From Vibrio tritonius (lineage in GTDB: Bacteria > Pseudomonadota > Gammaproteobacteria > Enterobacterales > Vibrionaceae): a stretch of 64,000 nt of DNA. Shown one piece after another: positions 1 through 8,610 of the stretch. The position numbers and the translations under genes are program-made. The first letter of the stretch is position 1, and every line of letters begins with the position of its first letter. The stretch is from contig NZ_AP014635.1 of the NCBI RefSeq assembly GCF_001547935.1, forward strand, positions 1,674,001 to 1,738,000, read 5' to 3'. Below the pieces are notes generated by a model. The model was not told where the DNA came from, did not search any database, and saw nothing but the letters and a program-made list of their open reading frames with translations.

Positions 1-366
1 ACCATTGAACCTTCACAACTGTCGGTTGATGGCCATAAACCGCTGCTGATTTTTATCGATGGTAGCTGGCGCGAAGCGAAGCGAATTGTCCGTAAGTCGG
101 CATATTTAGCCTCTTTGCCTATGATTTCTGTTCATCCGACAACCTTATCTGAATATGTGATGCGTAAATCAGACAACGAGCAGCACCTCGCGACAGCAGA
201 AGTCGCCGCTTTGGTATTTGACAGTGTTGGTGAACATCTTGGGGCGAAAACGCTACACTTTTGGTTTGAAGCGTTTAAAGAGAGCTACATGATGGGGAAA
301 AGCCGTATGGCTCATGATGCAGAACGTCCAGCTTTGCAGCGCTACTTAACATTAGAGGCTCATTGA
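1..366 (+). CDS. DTW-domain tRNA-uridine aminocarboxypropyltransferase, 3' part
   Basis: The reading frame is open from the first base of the window to a TGA at 364-366, so only the last 121 residues are visible and the start lies upstream. The visible part carries the family core: a hydrophobic strand LLIFIDGSW followed by REAKRIVRKS, corresponding to the D-T/G/S-W signature of DTW-domain proteins, then LSTAEV-like and LHFWFEAF segments near the C-terminus. DTW proteins of the TapT/YfiP type add an acp group to uridine in tRNA using S-adenosylmethionine. The assignment to that subfamily is from recall of the family. The gene is 32 bp upstream of nagK on the same strand, so co-transcription is possible. 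Confidence 0.75.
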   Translation, partial: TIEPSQLSVDGHKPLLIFIDGSWREAKRIVRKSAYLASLPMISVHPTTLSEYVMRKSDNEQHLATAEVAALVFDSVGEHLGAKTLHFWFEAFKESYMMGKSRMAHDAERPALQRYLTLEAH

Positions 367-398
367 ATGCCTAGTGTAGCGTAAGACGAGGAATAACC

Positions 399-1313
399 AT
401 GTATTACGGGTTTGATATTGGTGGCACAAAAATAGAGTTCGGTGCTTTTGACGAGCAATTTACACGAATCGCGACTGAAAGAGTCGCGACTCCCACAACA
501 GATTATGCCGAATTTATTGCCCTTATTACTGACATCGTGCACCGTTATGATGTTCAGTTTGCGTGCCAAGGGAAGGTGGGATTGGGAATTCCTGGAATCG
601 AAAGCAGAGAAGGCACGTTATTAACTGCCAATGTACCTGCTGCGTTTCATCAACCCTTTCGTCGAGATATCGAAACTGCATTGTCCAGAACTGTGCAAAT
701 TGAAAATGATGCTAATTGCTTTGCGTTGTCTGAGGCGTGGTCGCCACAATGTGCAGGACAGTCATCGGTATTAGGACTGATTTTGGGAACCGGTGTGGGT
801 GGTGGTTGGGTTCACAATGGCAAAGTGTGTTCAGGCTACAATCATGTTACTGGTGAAATAGGACACACGCGCTTACCTGTTGATGCATGGTTAGCATTAG
901 GCGATAAAATGCCTTTATGGCAATGTGGTTGTGGGCAGAAAGGCTGTATCGAAACGTATCTTTCTGGGCGTGGGTTTGAACGTTTGTACCACCATATTGT
1001 TGGCGAGGCTTTAACGGCACCACAAATCATGGAGCGTTACCGTGCTCAAGATAAAAAAGCTATCGAGTATGTCGATCGATTTCTTAATGTTCTGGCGCTA
1101 ACCTTGGCCAATTTGCTAACAGTGCTTGATCCCGATGTGGTAGTGTTAGGTGGCGGTCTATCGAATATTGAATTGCTTTACCAAGAGTTACCAAAACGAA
1201 TCCGCCCTTACTTGCTGTCGGTGGCCCAGTGTCCACCGATTGTACACGCCTGTTATGGCGACGCGGGCGGTGTGCGAGGCGCGGCACTGCTAAATTATAC
1301 GCCTGCAGTTTAA
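399..1313 (+). CDS. nagK: N-acetyl-D-glucosamine kinase (ROK family)
   Basis: Phosphorylates free N-acetylglucosamine with ATP to GlcNAc-6-phosphate, feeding amino-sugar and cell-wall recycling in the cytoplasm. The 304-residue protein has the ROK-kinase phosphate-1 motif DIGGTK at residues 6-11, the catalytic-base motif ENDAN at 102-106, the glycine-rich ILGTGVGGG at 128-136, and a zinc site made of H156 and the C-x-C-x4-C cluster at C176, C178 and C183. The N-terminus MYYGFDIGGTKIE is nearly that of E. coli NagK, which also fixes the start. A GAGGAA ribosome-binding site lies just upstream of the ATG. It is followed by short tandem repeats and a terminator shared with the convergent DUF2960 gene. 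Confidence 0.95.
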   Translation: MYYGFDIGGTKIEFGAFDEQFTRIATERVATPTTDYAEFIALITDIVHRYDVQFACQGKVGLGIPGIESREGTLLTANVPAAFHQPFRRDIETALSRTVQIENDANCFALSEAWSPQCAGQSSVLGLILGTGVGGGWVHNGKVCSGYNHVTGEIGHTRLPVDAWLALGDKMPLWQCGCGQKGCIETYLSGRGFERLYHHIVGEALTAPQIMERYRAQDKKAIEYVDRFLNVLALTLANLLTVLDPDVVVLGGGLSNIELLYQELPKRIRPYLLSVAQCPPIVHACYGDAGGVRGAALLNYTPAV

Positions 1314-1350
1314 GACGTTTTTACCGCAATACGTCATTGGGGAATAAAAG

Positions 1351-1383
1351 CTATTAAAGCTATTAAAGCTATTAAAGCTATTA
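1351..1383. repeat. 9-bp tandem repeat (CTATTAAAG)
   Basis: Three perfect head-to-tail copies of CTATTAAAG followed by a partial copy (CTATTA), flanked on both sides by AATAAAAG. It sits 37 bp after the nagK stop. It looks like a slippage-type microsatellite. No function can be assigned. Confidence 0.85.
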
Positions 1384-1410
1384 ATAAAAGCCGTTGCTTA
1401 ACACTGAGAC

Positions 1411-1446
1411 AATAAAAAAGAGAAACCGTGGTTTCTCTTTTTTATT
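1411..1446. terminator. Bidirectional terminator between nagK and the DUF2960 gene
   Basis: A perfect inverted repeat: 16-bp arms (AATAAAAAAGAGAAAC and its complement) around a 4-base CGTG loop. It gives A/T-rich tails on both strands and lies between convergent genes. Confidence 0.85.
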
Positions 1447-1464
1447 GCTTGGTTTAATGACAAA

Positions 1465-1734
1465 TTACTCTTTGGGCTTTTTACCCACACCAAAGTTTTC
1501 TTTCGCCATCAAGGTGATTTTACCAAAACCCAGTTTCTTAAAATGGTTATCACGATAGTTACGTACGGCTTTACTGTCTGAAATGGCTTCAATCTGTTGC
1601 TCCATTTGCAAGTAGGCAGTTAAATCGATGCCTTCAGCTGCTGCCACTGCTTCATGAATATTACGAAACTTTTGGTAGGTAAATGGCAGTGTTTTTTCTT
1701 CATCTTTGTACGTATAAATAATAGTGCGTGACAT
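1465..1734 (-). CDS. DUF2960 family protein
   Basis: An 89-residue basic, soluble protein without signal peptide or membrane segment. I recognise the family (DUF2960, small proteins of Vibrio and Shewanella) from the N-terminal pattern MSRTIIYTYKDEEKTLPFTY, the YQKFRNIHEAVAAAEGIDL stretch and the C-terminal KKLGFGKITLMAKE. No function is known to me. It lies 27 bp downstream of mobB-moeA on the same strand and could be the last gene of that transcript. It ends at the bidirectional terminator shared with nagK. Confidence 0.75.
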   Translation of the reverse strand: MSRTIIYTYKDEEKTLPFTYQKFRNIHEAVAAAEGIDLTAYLQMEQQIEAISDSKAVRNYRDNHFKKLGFGKITLMAKENFGVGKKPKE

Positions 1735-1761
1735 GTTACTTCTCTTGTCTATCGTCAGTGG

Positions 1762-3540
1762 CTAGATTCTGCCTTGAAGCGGGATGATTGTCACGCTTTC
1801 GCCGGCTTTAATCGTATCAATGTGAGGGCCAATTTCGATTAAACAGTTGGCTTGCGACATCGAATGCAATAACGCCGAACCTTGATGCCCCGTGGATTTT
1901 ACCGTGAGCTGCCCGTGATCATTAACTTGATAGATACCGCGAGTAAATTCCGTCCGACCTTGTTTAGAACGCAAATCAACTTCGGCTACTGCGATCGCTG
2001 ACATCGGTTGCCAATGCGTTTGTCCCTGCATTTTTGCAATAGCAGGTTGGACAAATTGAATGAACGATACCATCGCAGCGACCGGATTCCCCGGAAGACC
2101 AAAAATTGGGGTTTGGTGAATAGAACCAAAGGCAAGAGGGCGCCCTGGTCGCATATTGATTTTCCATAACTCAATGTGTCCCAGACTTTGCATTACCTGT
2201 TTTACGTAATCCGCATCCCCAACCGATACGCCGCCGGAGGTGAGAACCAAATCAGCATGACCACTCATCTCTTCTAGTGCTTGACGAATTTTTTCAGGAT
2301 CGTCGGGTAAAATCCCCATGTCTAACAGTTCGCACTGTTGCTGTTGCAACAAGCCGCGTAAGCTATAGCGGTTAGCATCATAAAGCCCTGAAGTAGAGAC
2401 TTTAGAGCCGGGCTCAAAGACTTCATCACCAGTGGAGAAGATAGCAACCTTTAATGGGCGTAACACCGAAATGCGTTTAAGCCCCAACGCAGCCAACATG
2501 CCTTGCTCTGGCGACTGAATCAACTGACCTTTGGCAAAGACAGCTTGACCCATCTTCAAGTCTTCACCGGGATGACGAACATTTTGTCCAGCTGAAATAT
2601 GGGCGTTGGGAAAGGAGACGTAGCCGTCTTGTTCAATGGCTTCTTCTCGCATAATTACGGTATCCAACTGTGCCGGAATGGGGGCGCCAGTCATTATCTT
2701 GACTGCTTGACCGGCTGCAATGTTCCCTTCAAAGCCATGTCCTGCTAGAACTTGCCCTACTATTTGCCAACGACCTGAGCAAAGGTCGTTATACGCAATA
2801 GCATAACCATCCATCGCTGAATTACGAAAGGCGGGTACATTGATTGTTGATGTGACATTGTCACTTAATATCCGTTGTCCAGCGTCCTTTAAATCAACCG
2901 TTTCACTGTCTGCTACCGCTCGCACGGCTGAGACTATTCGCTGGCGCGCTTCTTCGACGGAAAGTGTATTAGGATGAGCAAAACTATCACAGCTTGCGCC
3001 CTCAACTTTCATTTTTCTTACACGCTTTGACATACTCTGCACATAATCAATCACAAACTGAGCAATGCTGTTGATGTCATTAATATTGAGTTGGGGAAGT
3101 TCTGCATCACAATGTGTGTCTGATGCAATGGCGATAATTTCTGCATCATTAGGGTAGAGCCAAGGCTTGCCGGTCGGCTGGCGATGCAGCTCAATTTTAG
3201 GAAACGCAATGTTTTTACAGCCTTCAACTAAGATAAGGTCAAGCTCGTCTTGATTAAATTGCTTGATGAGTTGTTCAAACGCAGGTTCGCTCTCTGGTGT
3301 CTCGGTAATTTTAGCAAACCGTAATCGCGATGCGATGAGCATTTGGCTTGCACCCGCATGGCGTAATCGGTAACTGTCTTTACCTGGCTTATCTATATCA
3401 AAATCATGGTGGGCGTGTTTGAGCACACCAATTCGTAAACCCGCTTGCGTAAGTTTGGGCAATAAGGCTTCAAGAAGAGTTGTTTTGCCAGTGCCTGAAT
3501 AAGCAGCAAAGCCGAGTAGTGGAACAGAAGAGGAAATCAT
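1762..3540 (-). CDS. MobB-MoeA fusion, molybdenum cofactor biosynthesis
   Basis: A 592-residue natural fusion. Residues 1 to about 170 are MobB: P-loop YSGTGKTTL at 14-22, [11 protein letters not shown], and LILVEGCKN. MobB is the GTP-binding partner of MobA in making the guanine-dinucleotide form of the cofactor. From about residue 190 onward it is MoeA, which inserts molybdate into adenylated molybdopterin. MoeA motifs are [10 protein letters not shown], the PAFR/MTGAPIP region, [15 protein letters not shown] and [10 protein letters not shown] short linker (around residues 172-190) joins them. The start codon overlaps the mobA stop as ATGA, implying translational coupling. A matS site lies inside the coding sequence. 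Such fusions are known in vibrios, but the single-chain arrangement is notable. Confidence 0.93.
   Translation of the reverse strand: MISSSVPLLGFAAYSGTGKTTLLEALLPKLTQAGLRIGVLKHAHHDFDIDKPGKDSYRLRHAGASQMLIASRLRFAKITETPESEPAFEQLIKQFNQDELDLILVEGCKNIAFPKIELHRQPTGKPWLYPNDAEIIAIASDTHCDAELPQLNINDINSIAQFVIDYVQSMSKRVRKMKVEGASCDSFAHPNTLSVEEARQRIVSAVRAVADSETVDLKDAGQRILSDNVTSTINVPAFRNSAMDGYAIAYNDLCSGRWQIVGQVLAGHGFEGNIAAGQAVKIMTGAPIPAQLDTVIMREEAIEQDGYVSFPNAHISAGQNVRHPGEDLKMGQAVFAKGQLIQSPEQGMLAALGLKRISVLRPLKVAIFSTGDEVFEPGSKVSTSGLYDANRYSLRGLLQQQQCELLDMGILPDDPEKIRQALEEMSGHADLVLTSGGVSVGDADYVKQVMQSLGHIELWKINMRPGRPLAFGSIHQTPIFGLPGNPVAAMVSFIQFVQPAIAKMQGQTHWQPMSAIAVAEVDLRSKQGRTEFTRGIYQVNDHGQLTVKSTGHQGSALLHSMSQANCLIEIGPHIDTIKAGESVTIIPLQGRI
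2852..2864. other. matS site (MatP binding), exact match
   Basis: GTGACATTGTCAC matches the matS consensus GTGACRNYGTCAC exactly, here inside the moeA part of the fusion gene. MatP, encoded in this window, binds matS to organise the Ter macrodomain. Confidence 0.88.
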
Positions 3541-4124
3541 GAACGTAATTCTCCAAAGTGTGCAAGCTCATCTGGCGTATTTAGATTGAGAAAGCAGTCT
3601 GGAGAGTCACTGAAATCGACTTCTATGGTGTGGCATTCGCGAATAAACCACATGAGCTTGCGTTCACTCCGATTGAGGAAGTCGGTTAGTGAAGGTAACA
3701 AAGAACGGTTTAGTAGCGTAAATACTGGCTGCTGACTTTCGCCATCATGAGCAACTAATAAGTTGCAATTAGCCGTCGCGGTTTGACAAAAGCGATCAAC
3801 GAGATCGGTATTGATCAAGGGGCTATCACAAGGAACAAAGCCTACCCACTCTTTTGTACTATGGGTTAAGCCACTGTGCATACCTGCGAGTGGACCGGGG
3901 TAATTATCAAACACATCGGAAATGACAGGCGCATATTGTTGGTAGATGTGTTGATTGCGGTTTGCGTTGATCCAAATGTCATTGGTTTGCGGTGTTAACC
4001 TCTCTAGGACATGTTCGATTAATGGTCGGCCATTAAGTTTGATAAGACCCTTATCATTTCCATCCATACGACTGGCTTGTCCACCCGCGAGAATAATCCA
4101 TTGGGTTTGGGAAGGAGTGAGCAT
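3537..4124 (-). CDS. mobA: Molybdenum cofactor guanylyltransferase
   Basis: Transfers GMP from GTP to molybdopterin-Mo to give the Mo-bis-MGD cofactor used by nitrate, TMAO and formate enzymes. The 195-residue protein has the nucleotidyltransferase signature [17 protein letters not shown] near residue 12, the LIEHVLERL helix, [15 protein letters not shown], and the metal-binding FVPCDSPL segment. Length is normal for the family (about 190-200). It is the first gene of a mobA-(mobB-moeA)-DUF2960 unit, with a 4-bp ATGA overlap to the next gene. Confidence 0.93.
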   Translation of the reverse strand: MLTPSQTQWIILAGGQASRMDGNDKGLIKLNGRPLIEHVLERLTPQTNDIWINANRNQHIYQQYAPVISDVFDNYPGPLAGMHSGLTHSTKEWVGFVPCDSPLINTDLVDRFCQTATANCNLLVAHDGESQQPVFTLLNRSLLPSLTDFLNRSERKLMWFIRECHTIEVDFSDSPDCFLNLNTPDELAHFGELRS

Positions 4125-4519
4125 GCGGCATAAACCTTATTTAACTATGTGCAACTCAACAGGTTGCTATAAAAAATATCCCATTAGATTACTACGATTG
4201 CTTACGGGAGGAAACGTTGTCTCTCATCGATAAAGTTCGTTTAACGTCTGGGTAAGATACTGTTTTCACAAAGACTACTTGACGGAAACCATCCCCATAT
4301 TGAGCTAAATCAGGCTATCTTTGATTGCCCAAGAATTTTCGATAAAACCATATAGGACAAAGAGTTACACCAAAGAGGTATGGTGTGTTGAGTGGTTGCT
4401 GATAGACTCTAACCGTGAAGATAGCGAAAATCCTACACAATTATTCAAACAAATAACGTTATCTCAGCACTGTTAATGGCATGCGAATAGCCCTCGCTAC
4501 TTATTAATGGATACGTCAA
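4125..4519. other. Intergenic region between mobA and the divergent regulator
   Basis: About 395 bp between divergent genes, presumably holding both promoters. I see no clear operator, riboswitch-like fold or small gene. A plus-strand open frame here mostly mirrors mobA and is not supported. Confidence 0.4.
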
Positions 4520-6028
4520 ATGGCCTCTACCTTTAATTCGATATTGTTATCTTGCTATGAGATTGATATGAGCTTAGGAACTGAGACCAAACATTTACCT
4601 CTCTACCATGCGTTCTCTGTACTGGTTATTCACGGTGAATCAGATGAACTTGGTGGGCTACTTAGAACACTCGATACTTGGTTTACAACGGTTGATTGTG
4701 CGGAGACCTGCTTACAAGCACGCAAACAAGCGCATCAAAATCATTATGATTTAGTTCTTGTCGATGTAGGCCTGTTTACGAGCGAGCCTTCACTGTTAGA
4801 AGAGCTATCCCATTGGCATCAAAACCGTTCCGACGTGCTGCTTTTAGTGCATCAAAACGAATTGGACCTCGCTATAGCTGCGTTTCGTCATGGTCTGTTT
4901 GATTTTGTGCTTAATCCTGTTCACCCAGAGCAAATGGCTCATACAGTGAGACGTTTTATGGATAAGCGTTTAAAAGAACGTCGGCTGTGTGCGTTGCAGC
5001 GAGATTTTTCGCGTCATAGTTCGACCCAAATGATAGGTCAATCTGAAAAAACCAAATTGTTACGCCAACACATAGAGCAATATGCGCCATCAAAAGCAAG
5101 TGTGATGATTGAAGGGCAACCTGGGACAGGTAAGGAGTTGATTGCTCGAGAGCTCCATGAGCATAGCCACCGAATCGGTCCCTTTGTTCCGTTCAGTTGT
5201 ACCAAGTCGTCACCGGAGACAATTGAGAAAGATCTCTTTGGTGAGGTCATTACATTAGAAAACGGTAGCCGAAAATTCAATGAAGGCGTGTTTAAAGTCG
5301 CCAATGGTGGAACGATCTATCTTGATGAAGTGGCTCATCTCCCAATGCGAATTCAAGAGCTATTGCTCAGTATGCTTGAAGAGAGAACTATTAAGCCAGT
5401 GGGAGCAAAATACGAATTTCCGATTGATGTTCGGGTCATTGCTGCCACCAATCAAAACCTCAATGTGTTGGTTCAGCAAGGAAAATTTAGGAGCGATCTT
5501 CTCTATCGTTTAAGTGTGCTGAAAATTGAAGTGGCACCGCTGAAAGAGCGTAAAACCGATTTGAAAGAGTTGGTGCCTTTTTTGGCCAATCGTCTCTGTC
5601 ACGATTTGTGTTTGCCTTTGCCTCGCTGGACTGATGAAGACATCGCTATTATTCGTGACTACGAATGGCCAGGTAATGTGCGTGAGCTGCGCAATTTGAT
5701 AGAAAATTGTATTCTGCTAGGTAAGTCGCCCTCGGAATACTGGCGTAATCGTAACCACATTAATAGTGGAACACCCATTACCGTCACTGTTTCACATGGT
5801 AATCAGATTCCATACTACGATGAAAAGCCTGCTCAGGTGAAACAAGAAGGTTATCCCAATTCATGGACACTACGAAAAGTAGAGCGTTGTCATATTGAAC
5901 AAGTGGTGTTGTTTCACGATGGTAATAAATCTGCCGCAGCGAGAGCACTTGCTGTGTCACGCAAGACACTCGAACGTAAGTACAAGGAGTGGGATAGCAG
6001 CGATGATGATAGTCGCTACACAGAATAA
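4520..6028 (+). CDS. Sigma-54-activator-like response regulator lacking the GAFTGA motif
   Basis: A 502-residue NtrC-type protein: receiver domain (about 33-145), AAA+ domain (about 172-400) and Fis-type helix-turn-helix (about 470-495, GNKSAAARALAVSRKTLERKYKE). Walker A is GQPGTGKE at 199-206, Walker B GTIYLDE at 264-270, and arginine-finger region RSDLLYRL at 324-331. The L1 loop after DLFG, normally GAFTGA, reads TLENGS at 245-250, so the sigma-54 contact is missing. The receiver keeps D82 but has IHGE for the acidic pair, V110 for the conserved Thr/Ser and N132 for the Lys. This resembles the situation in VpsR, which acts without sigma-54, though it is not VpsR. The start is uncertain: ATG at 4568 is an alternative. 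Target genes are unknown. Confidence 0.85.
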   Translation: MASTFNSILLSCYEIDMSLGTETKHLPLYHAFSVLVIHGESDELGGLLRTLDTWFTTVDCAETCLQARKQAHQNHYDLVLVDVGLFTSEPSLLEELSHWHQNRSDVLLLVHQNELDLAIAAFRHGLFDFVLNPVHPEQMAHTVRRFMDKRLKERRLCALQRDFSRHSSTQMIGQSEKTKLLRQHIEQYAPSKASVMIEGQPGTGKELIARELHEHSHRIGPFVPFSCTKSSPETIEKDLFGEVITLENGSRKFNEGVFKVANGGTIYLDEVAHLPMRIQELLLSMLEERTIKPVGAKYEFPIDVRVIAATNQNLNVLVQQGKFRSDLLYRLSVLKIEVAPLKERKTDLKELVPFLANRLCHDLCLPLPRWTDEDIAIIRDYEWPGNVRELRNLIENCILLGKSPSEYWRNRNHINSGTPITVTVSHGNQIPYYDEKPAQVKQEGYPNSWTLRKVERCHIEQVVLFHDGNKSAAARALAVSRKTLERKYKEWDSSDDDSRYTE

Positions 6029-6102
6029 TCACTTCCCATAGAGGCCATCAAGGACGATCGCCTTAATTTTGTGCGCCCCAATATGATCCATTGATATCAT
6101 TT

Positions 6103-6118
6103 TGGTGCAACAATTGCT
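6103..6118 (+). promoter_or_regulatory. Candidate sigma-54 promoter for the ammonium transporter
   Basis: TGGTGCAACAATTGCT has the invariant GG and GC elements exactly 10 bp apart (GG at 6104-6105, GC at 6116-6117) and a full TTGCT -12 element. It predicts a transcript start near 6129 and a leader of about 200 nt before amtB. Ammonium transporters are classic NtrC/sigma-54 targets, which supports the call. Confidence 0.55.
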
Positions 6119-6285
6119 TACAATCTCGCCTAGATCAAATTTCTCCCGAAATCTTTCAATTATTAACTCATTGTTATGTAAGGTTTTTACATTTTACTTC
6201 GCTTGTATTTCATGATGGGTACGTTTTTTGCCTAACAAAGTGGAAAACAATAAATCACCAATTTGGTGAGTTGATAATTCTAAGT

Positions 6286-6302
6286 GGCACAGGATTGGTG
6301 CG
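6286..6302. promoter_or_regulatory. Candidate NtrC-binding site upstream of amtB
   Basis: A GCAC-N7-GTGC dyad within GGCACAGGATTGGTGCG, the same layout as the strong NtrC site of enteric glnA (TGCAC-N6-GGTGCA). It lies 26 bp before the amtB start and downstream of the candidate sigma-54 promoter, an unusual position. Moderate to low confidence. Confidence 0.35.
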
Positions 6303-6328
6303 CACAAAACTGATGGAGTAAAACGAGA

Positions 6329-7549
6329 ATGAATCAGACCATGAACCAAATACAAGGAGCTGTTCAGACGCTTACTCAAAGCTCTGACACTTTATTCTTG
6401 CTGTTAGGTGCCATCATGGTATTTCTAATGCACGCGGGTTTCGCGTTTTTAGAAGTCGGTACTGTACGTCGCAAAAACCAAGTCAACGCGTTAGTGAAAA
6501 TATTGGCCGATTTCGGTATTTCTACCATTGCCTACTTTTTCATTGGCTATTGGATTGCTTACGGTCATCATTTCTTTGGCAGTGCAACAGAGCTCGCTCG
6601 GGGGAATGGCTATGAGTTAGTGAAGTTCTTCTTCCTACTGACCTTTGCGGCTGCTATACCCGCTATTGTTTCGGGTGGGATTGCAGAGCGCGCGCGCTTC
6701 TATCCCATACTTATGGCCACATTTTTTACCGTTGGTGTTGTATATCCTGTTTTCGAAGGGATCATCTGGAATGGTAACTTTGGTCTACAAAACTGGTTTA
6801 GCCACCGCTTTGGTGCGCCTTTTCATGATTTTGCAGGTTCGGTCGTAGTGCATGCCGTCGGTGGTTGGATTGCTTTGATTGCAGTACTGTTTCTTGGCAT
6901 GCGTAAAGGGCGTATTCGTGCTGGCAAACATACTAACTTTGCACCATCTAACATCCCATTTCTTGCCTTAGGTGCGTGGATTTTATGTGTTGGTTGGTTT
7001 GGCTTTAATGTGATGTCAGCTCAAACGTTAAACGGCATTAGCGGGTTGGTGGCAATGAACTCATTAATGGCCATGGCTGGTGGTATTTTAGCAGCGTTAG
7101 TCGCGGGTAAAAATGACCCTGGTTTTATTCACAATGGTCCGTTGGCTGGTTTGGTGGCCGTGTGTGCAGGTTCTGATTTAATGCATCCTTTAGGCGCTTT
7201 GGTAACAGGTATCGTGGCTGGTGTGCTATTTGTATGGTTATTTACTCATTTGCAAAATAAAACCCGTATAGATGATGTGCTTGGTGTATGGCCATTACAT
7301 GGTGTGTGTGGTGCATGGGGTGGTATTGCCGCGGGCATTTTCGGGCAAAGTAGCTTAGGTGGTATTGGTGGAGTCAGTTTCACTGTTCAACTAATGGGCA
7401 CGATAGCCGGCATTATTGTTGCAGTAGCAGGGTCGTTTGTCGTTTATGGCACGCTGCACAAAGTAATGGGGCTACGATTGTCCGAAGAAGAAGAGTTTAA
7501 CGGCGCAGATCTTGCGATTCACCGTATTTCTTCCACCAGTGAAGATTAA
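6329..7549 (+). CDS. amtB: Ammonium transporter (Amt/Mep/Rh family)
   Basis: A 406-residue inner-membrane channel for ammonium/ammonia, with about eleven predicted transmembrane segments. Family marks are FLMHAGFAFLEVGTVRRKN near the N-terminus, the FxxxFAxxxPAIVSGGIAERARF segment, the first pore histidine in VVHAVGGWIAL and the second in WPLHGVCGAWGG (the twin-His motif). There is no long cleavable signal peptide. GATGGAG lies about 12 bp before the ATG. Unlike in many bacteria, no glnK gene adjoins it. A candidate sigma-54 promoter and NtrC-like site upstream suggest nitrogen control. A strong hairpin follows 80 bp downstream. Confidence 0.95.
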   Translation: MNQTMNQIQGAVQTLTQSSDTLFLLLGAIMVFLMHAGFAFLEVGTVRRKNQVNALVKILADFGISTIAYFFIGYWIAYGHHFFGSATELARGNGYELVKFFFLLTFAAAIPAIVSGGIAERARFYPILMATFFTVGVVYPVFEGIIWNGNFGLQNWFSHRFGAPFHDFAGSVVVHAVGGWIALIAVLFLGMRKGRIRAGKHTNFAPSNIPFLALGAWILCVGWFGFNVMSAQTLNGISGLVAMNSLMAMAGGILAALVAGKNDPGFIHNGPLAGLVAVCAGSDLMHPLGALVTGIVAGVLFVWLFTHLQNKTRIDDVLGVWPLHGVCGAWGGIAAGIFGQSSLGGIGGVSFTVQLMGTIAGIIVAVAGSFVVYGTLHKVMGLRLSEEEEFNGADLAIHRISSTSED

Positions 7550-7629
7550 GGTTAACTCATTGCACGAAAGCGCATCTTCCGTTATTCAATAGAGCGCGCT
7601 TTAGCGCACAGAATAGAATAGCCCACACG

Positions 7630-7663
7630 AAAAGCGAAGCAGTCTTTGGGCTGCTTCGCTTTT
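7630..7663 (+). terminator. Terminator downstream of amtB
   Basis: 13-bp perfect arms (AAAAGCGAAGCAG and its complement) around an 8-base loop, ending in TTTT. Confidence 0.75.
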
Positions 7664-7823
7664 ACTGAGTAATAATAGGCATATCATGACCGTGATTGGC
7701 ATAACACAGGTCACTAAATTTCATCTAAGTCATTCAACTCTATACTATGGTCTAACGCACAGCACTACAGCTCTTGGGGCACAAGTGTTAAGCTGTCAGT
7801 AAATCAAAGGAAAGGGAAGTGTC

Positions 7824-8546
7824 ATGAAATTTCCATATTGTAATATCGTGGTTTTAACCGGGGCGGGGATTTCTGCAGAATCAGGCATTCAAACTTTTCG
7901 TAGCGAAGATGGGCTGTGGGAGAATCATCGAATAGAAGATGTCGCTACGCCCGAAGGGTTTCACCATGATCCTGACTTAGTCCAAGAATTTTATAATCAA
8001 CGACGCCGAGATCTTCTCTCCGAACATATCCGCCCTAATGCTGCCCACGTTGCTCTAGGACGCCTAGAAGCAGAGTTAGAAGGGCGGGTCACTATCATTA
8101 CGCAAAACATTGATAACCTCCATGAGCGTGGTGGCAGTAAGAATATTATTCATATGCATGGTGAGTTACTTAAAGCGCGCTGTGTTGAGTCAGAACAAGT
8201 TGTAGAGCAGTTAACCGACTTGCACACTGGCGACTTTTGCCATTGTTGTCAGATTCCGTCTCAGCTAAGGCCACACATAGTCTGGTTTGGGGAAATGCCT
8301 TTGCGTATGGGAGAAATATATCAAGCTTTACAAGAAGCGGATCTATTTATCTCTATTGGTACTTCAGGGGTAGTTTATCCAGCAGCAGGCTTTGTTCATG
8401 ATGCTAAGATGTATGGTGCCCATACCATTGAACTGAACTTAGAACCAAGTGCGGTACAAAGTGAATTTGAAGAAAAACGCTATGGTAAGGCGAGTGTTGA
8501 AGTGCCGAAATTGGTTGAAGAAATTCTCGCACTACAAAATGAGTAA
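7824..8546 (+). CDS. cobB: NAD-dependent protein deacylase, sirtuin family
   Basis: Removes acetyl and other acyl groups from lysines, consuming NAD; in bacteria it reactivates acetyl-CoA synthetase. The 240-residue protein has GAGIS at 12-16, FRSEDGLW, the YxxR acyl-selectivity motif in FYNQRRR (class III, as in E. coli CobB), the catalytic-core [12 protein letters not shown] and HMHG with the active-site His, and zinc-ligand cysteines in RCVES and CHCC. An AAGGAAAGGGAAG sequence precedes the ATG. Monocistronic: it ends at a bidirectional terminator facing the convergent potD gene. Confidence 0.95.
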   Translation: MKFPYCNIVVLTGAGISAESGIQTFRSEDGLWENHRIEDVATPEGFHHDPDLVQEFYNQRRRDLLSEHIRPNAAHVALGRLEAELEGRVTIITQNIDNLHERGGSKNIIHMHGELLKARCVESEQVVEQLTDLHTGDFCHCCQIPSQLRPHIVWFGEMPLRMGEIYQALQEADLFISIGTSGVVYPAAGFVHDAKMYGAHTIELNLEPSAVQSEFEEKRYGKASVEVPKLVEEILALQNE

Positions 8547-8559
8547 ATGAACAGAAAGC

Positions 8560-8589
8560 AAAAAACCACAGCAAATGCTGTGGTTTTTT
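8560..8589. terminator. Bidirectional terminator between cobB and potD
   Basis: 14-bp perfect arms (AAAAAACCACAGCA / TGCTGTGGTTTTTT) separated by two bases, between convergent genes. Confidence 0.88.
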
Positions 8590-8610
8590 ATTATCAGTAG
8601 ATGTCTTTAC

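Noticed and set aside
3955..4233. Plus-strand frame of 92 codons antisense to mobA
   Set aside because: Mirror of the mobA coding strand; no ribosome-binding site or recognisable product.
6284..6302. A second sigma-54-like motif close to amtB (TGGCAC...TTGGTGC)
   Set aside because: The GG-to-GC distance is 12, not 10 bp, and the strict spacing fails; kept only as an NtrC-like dyad.
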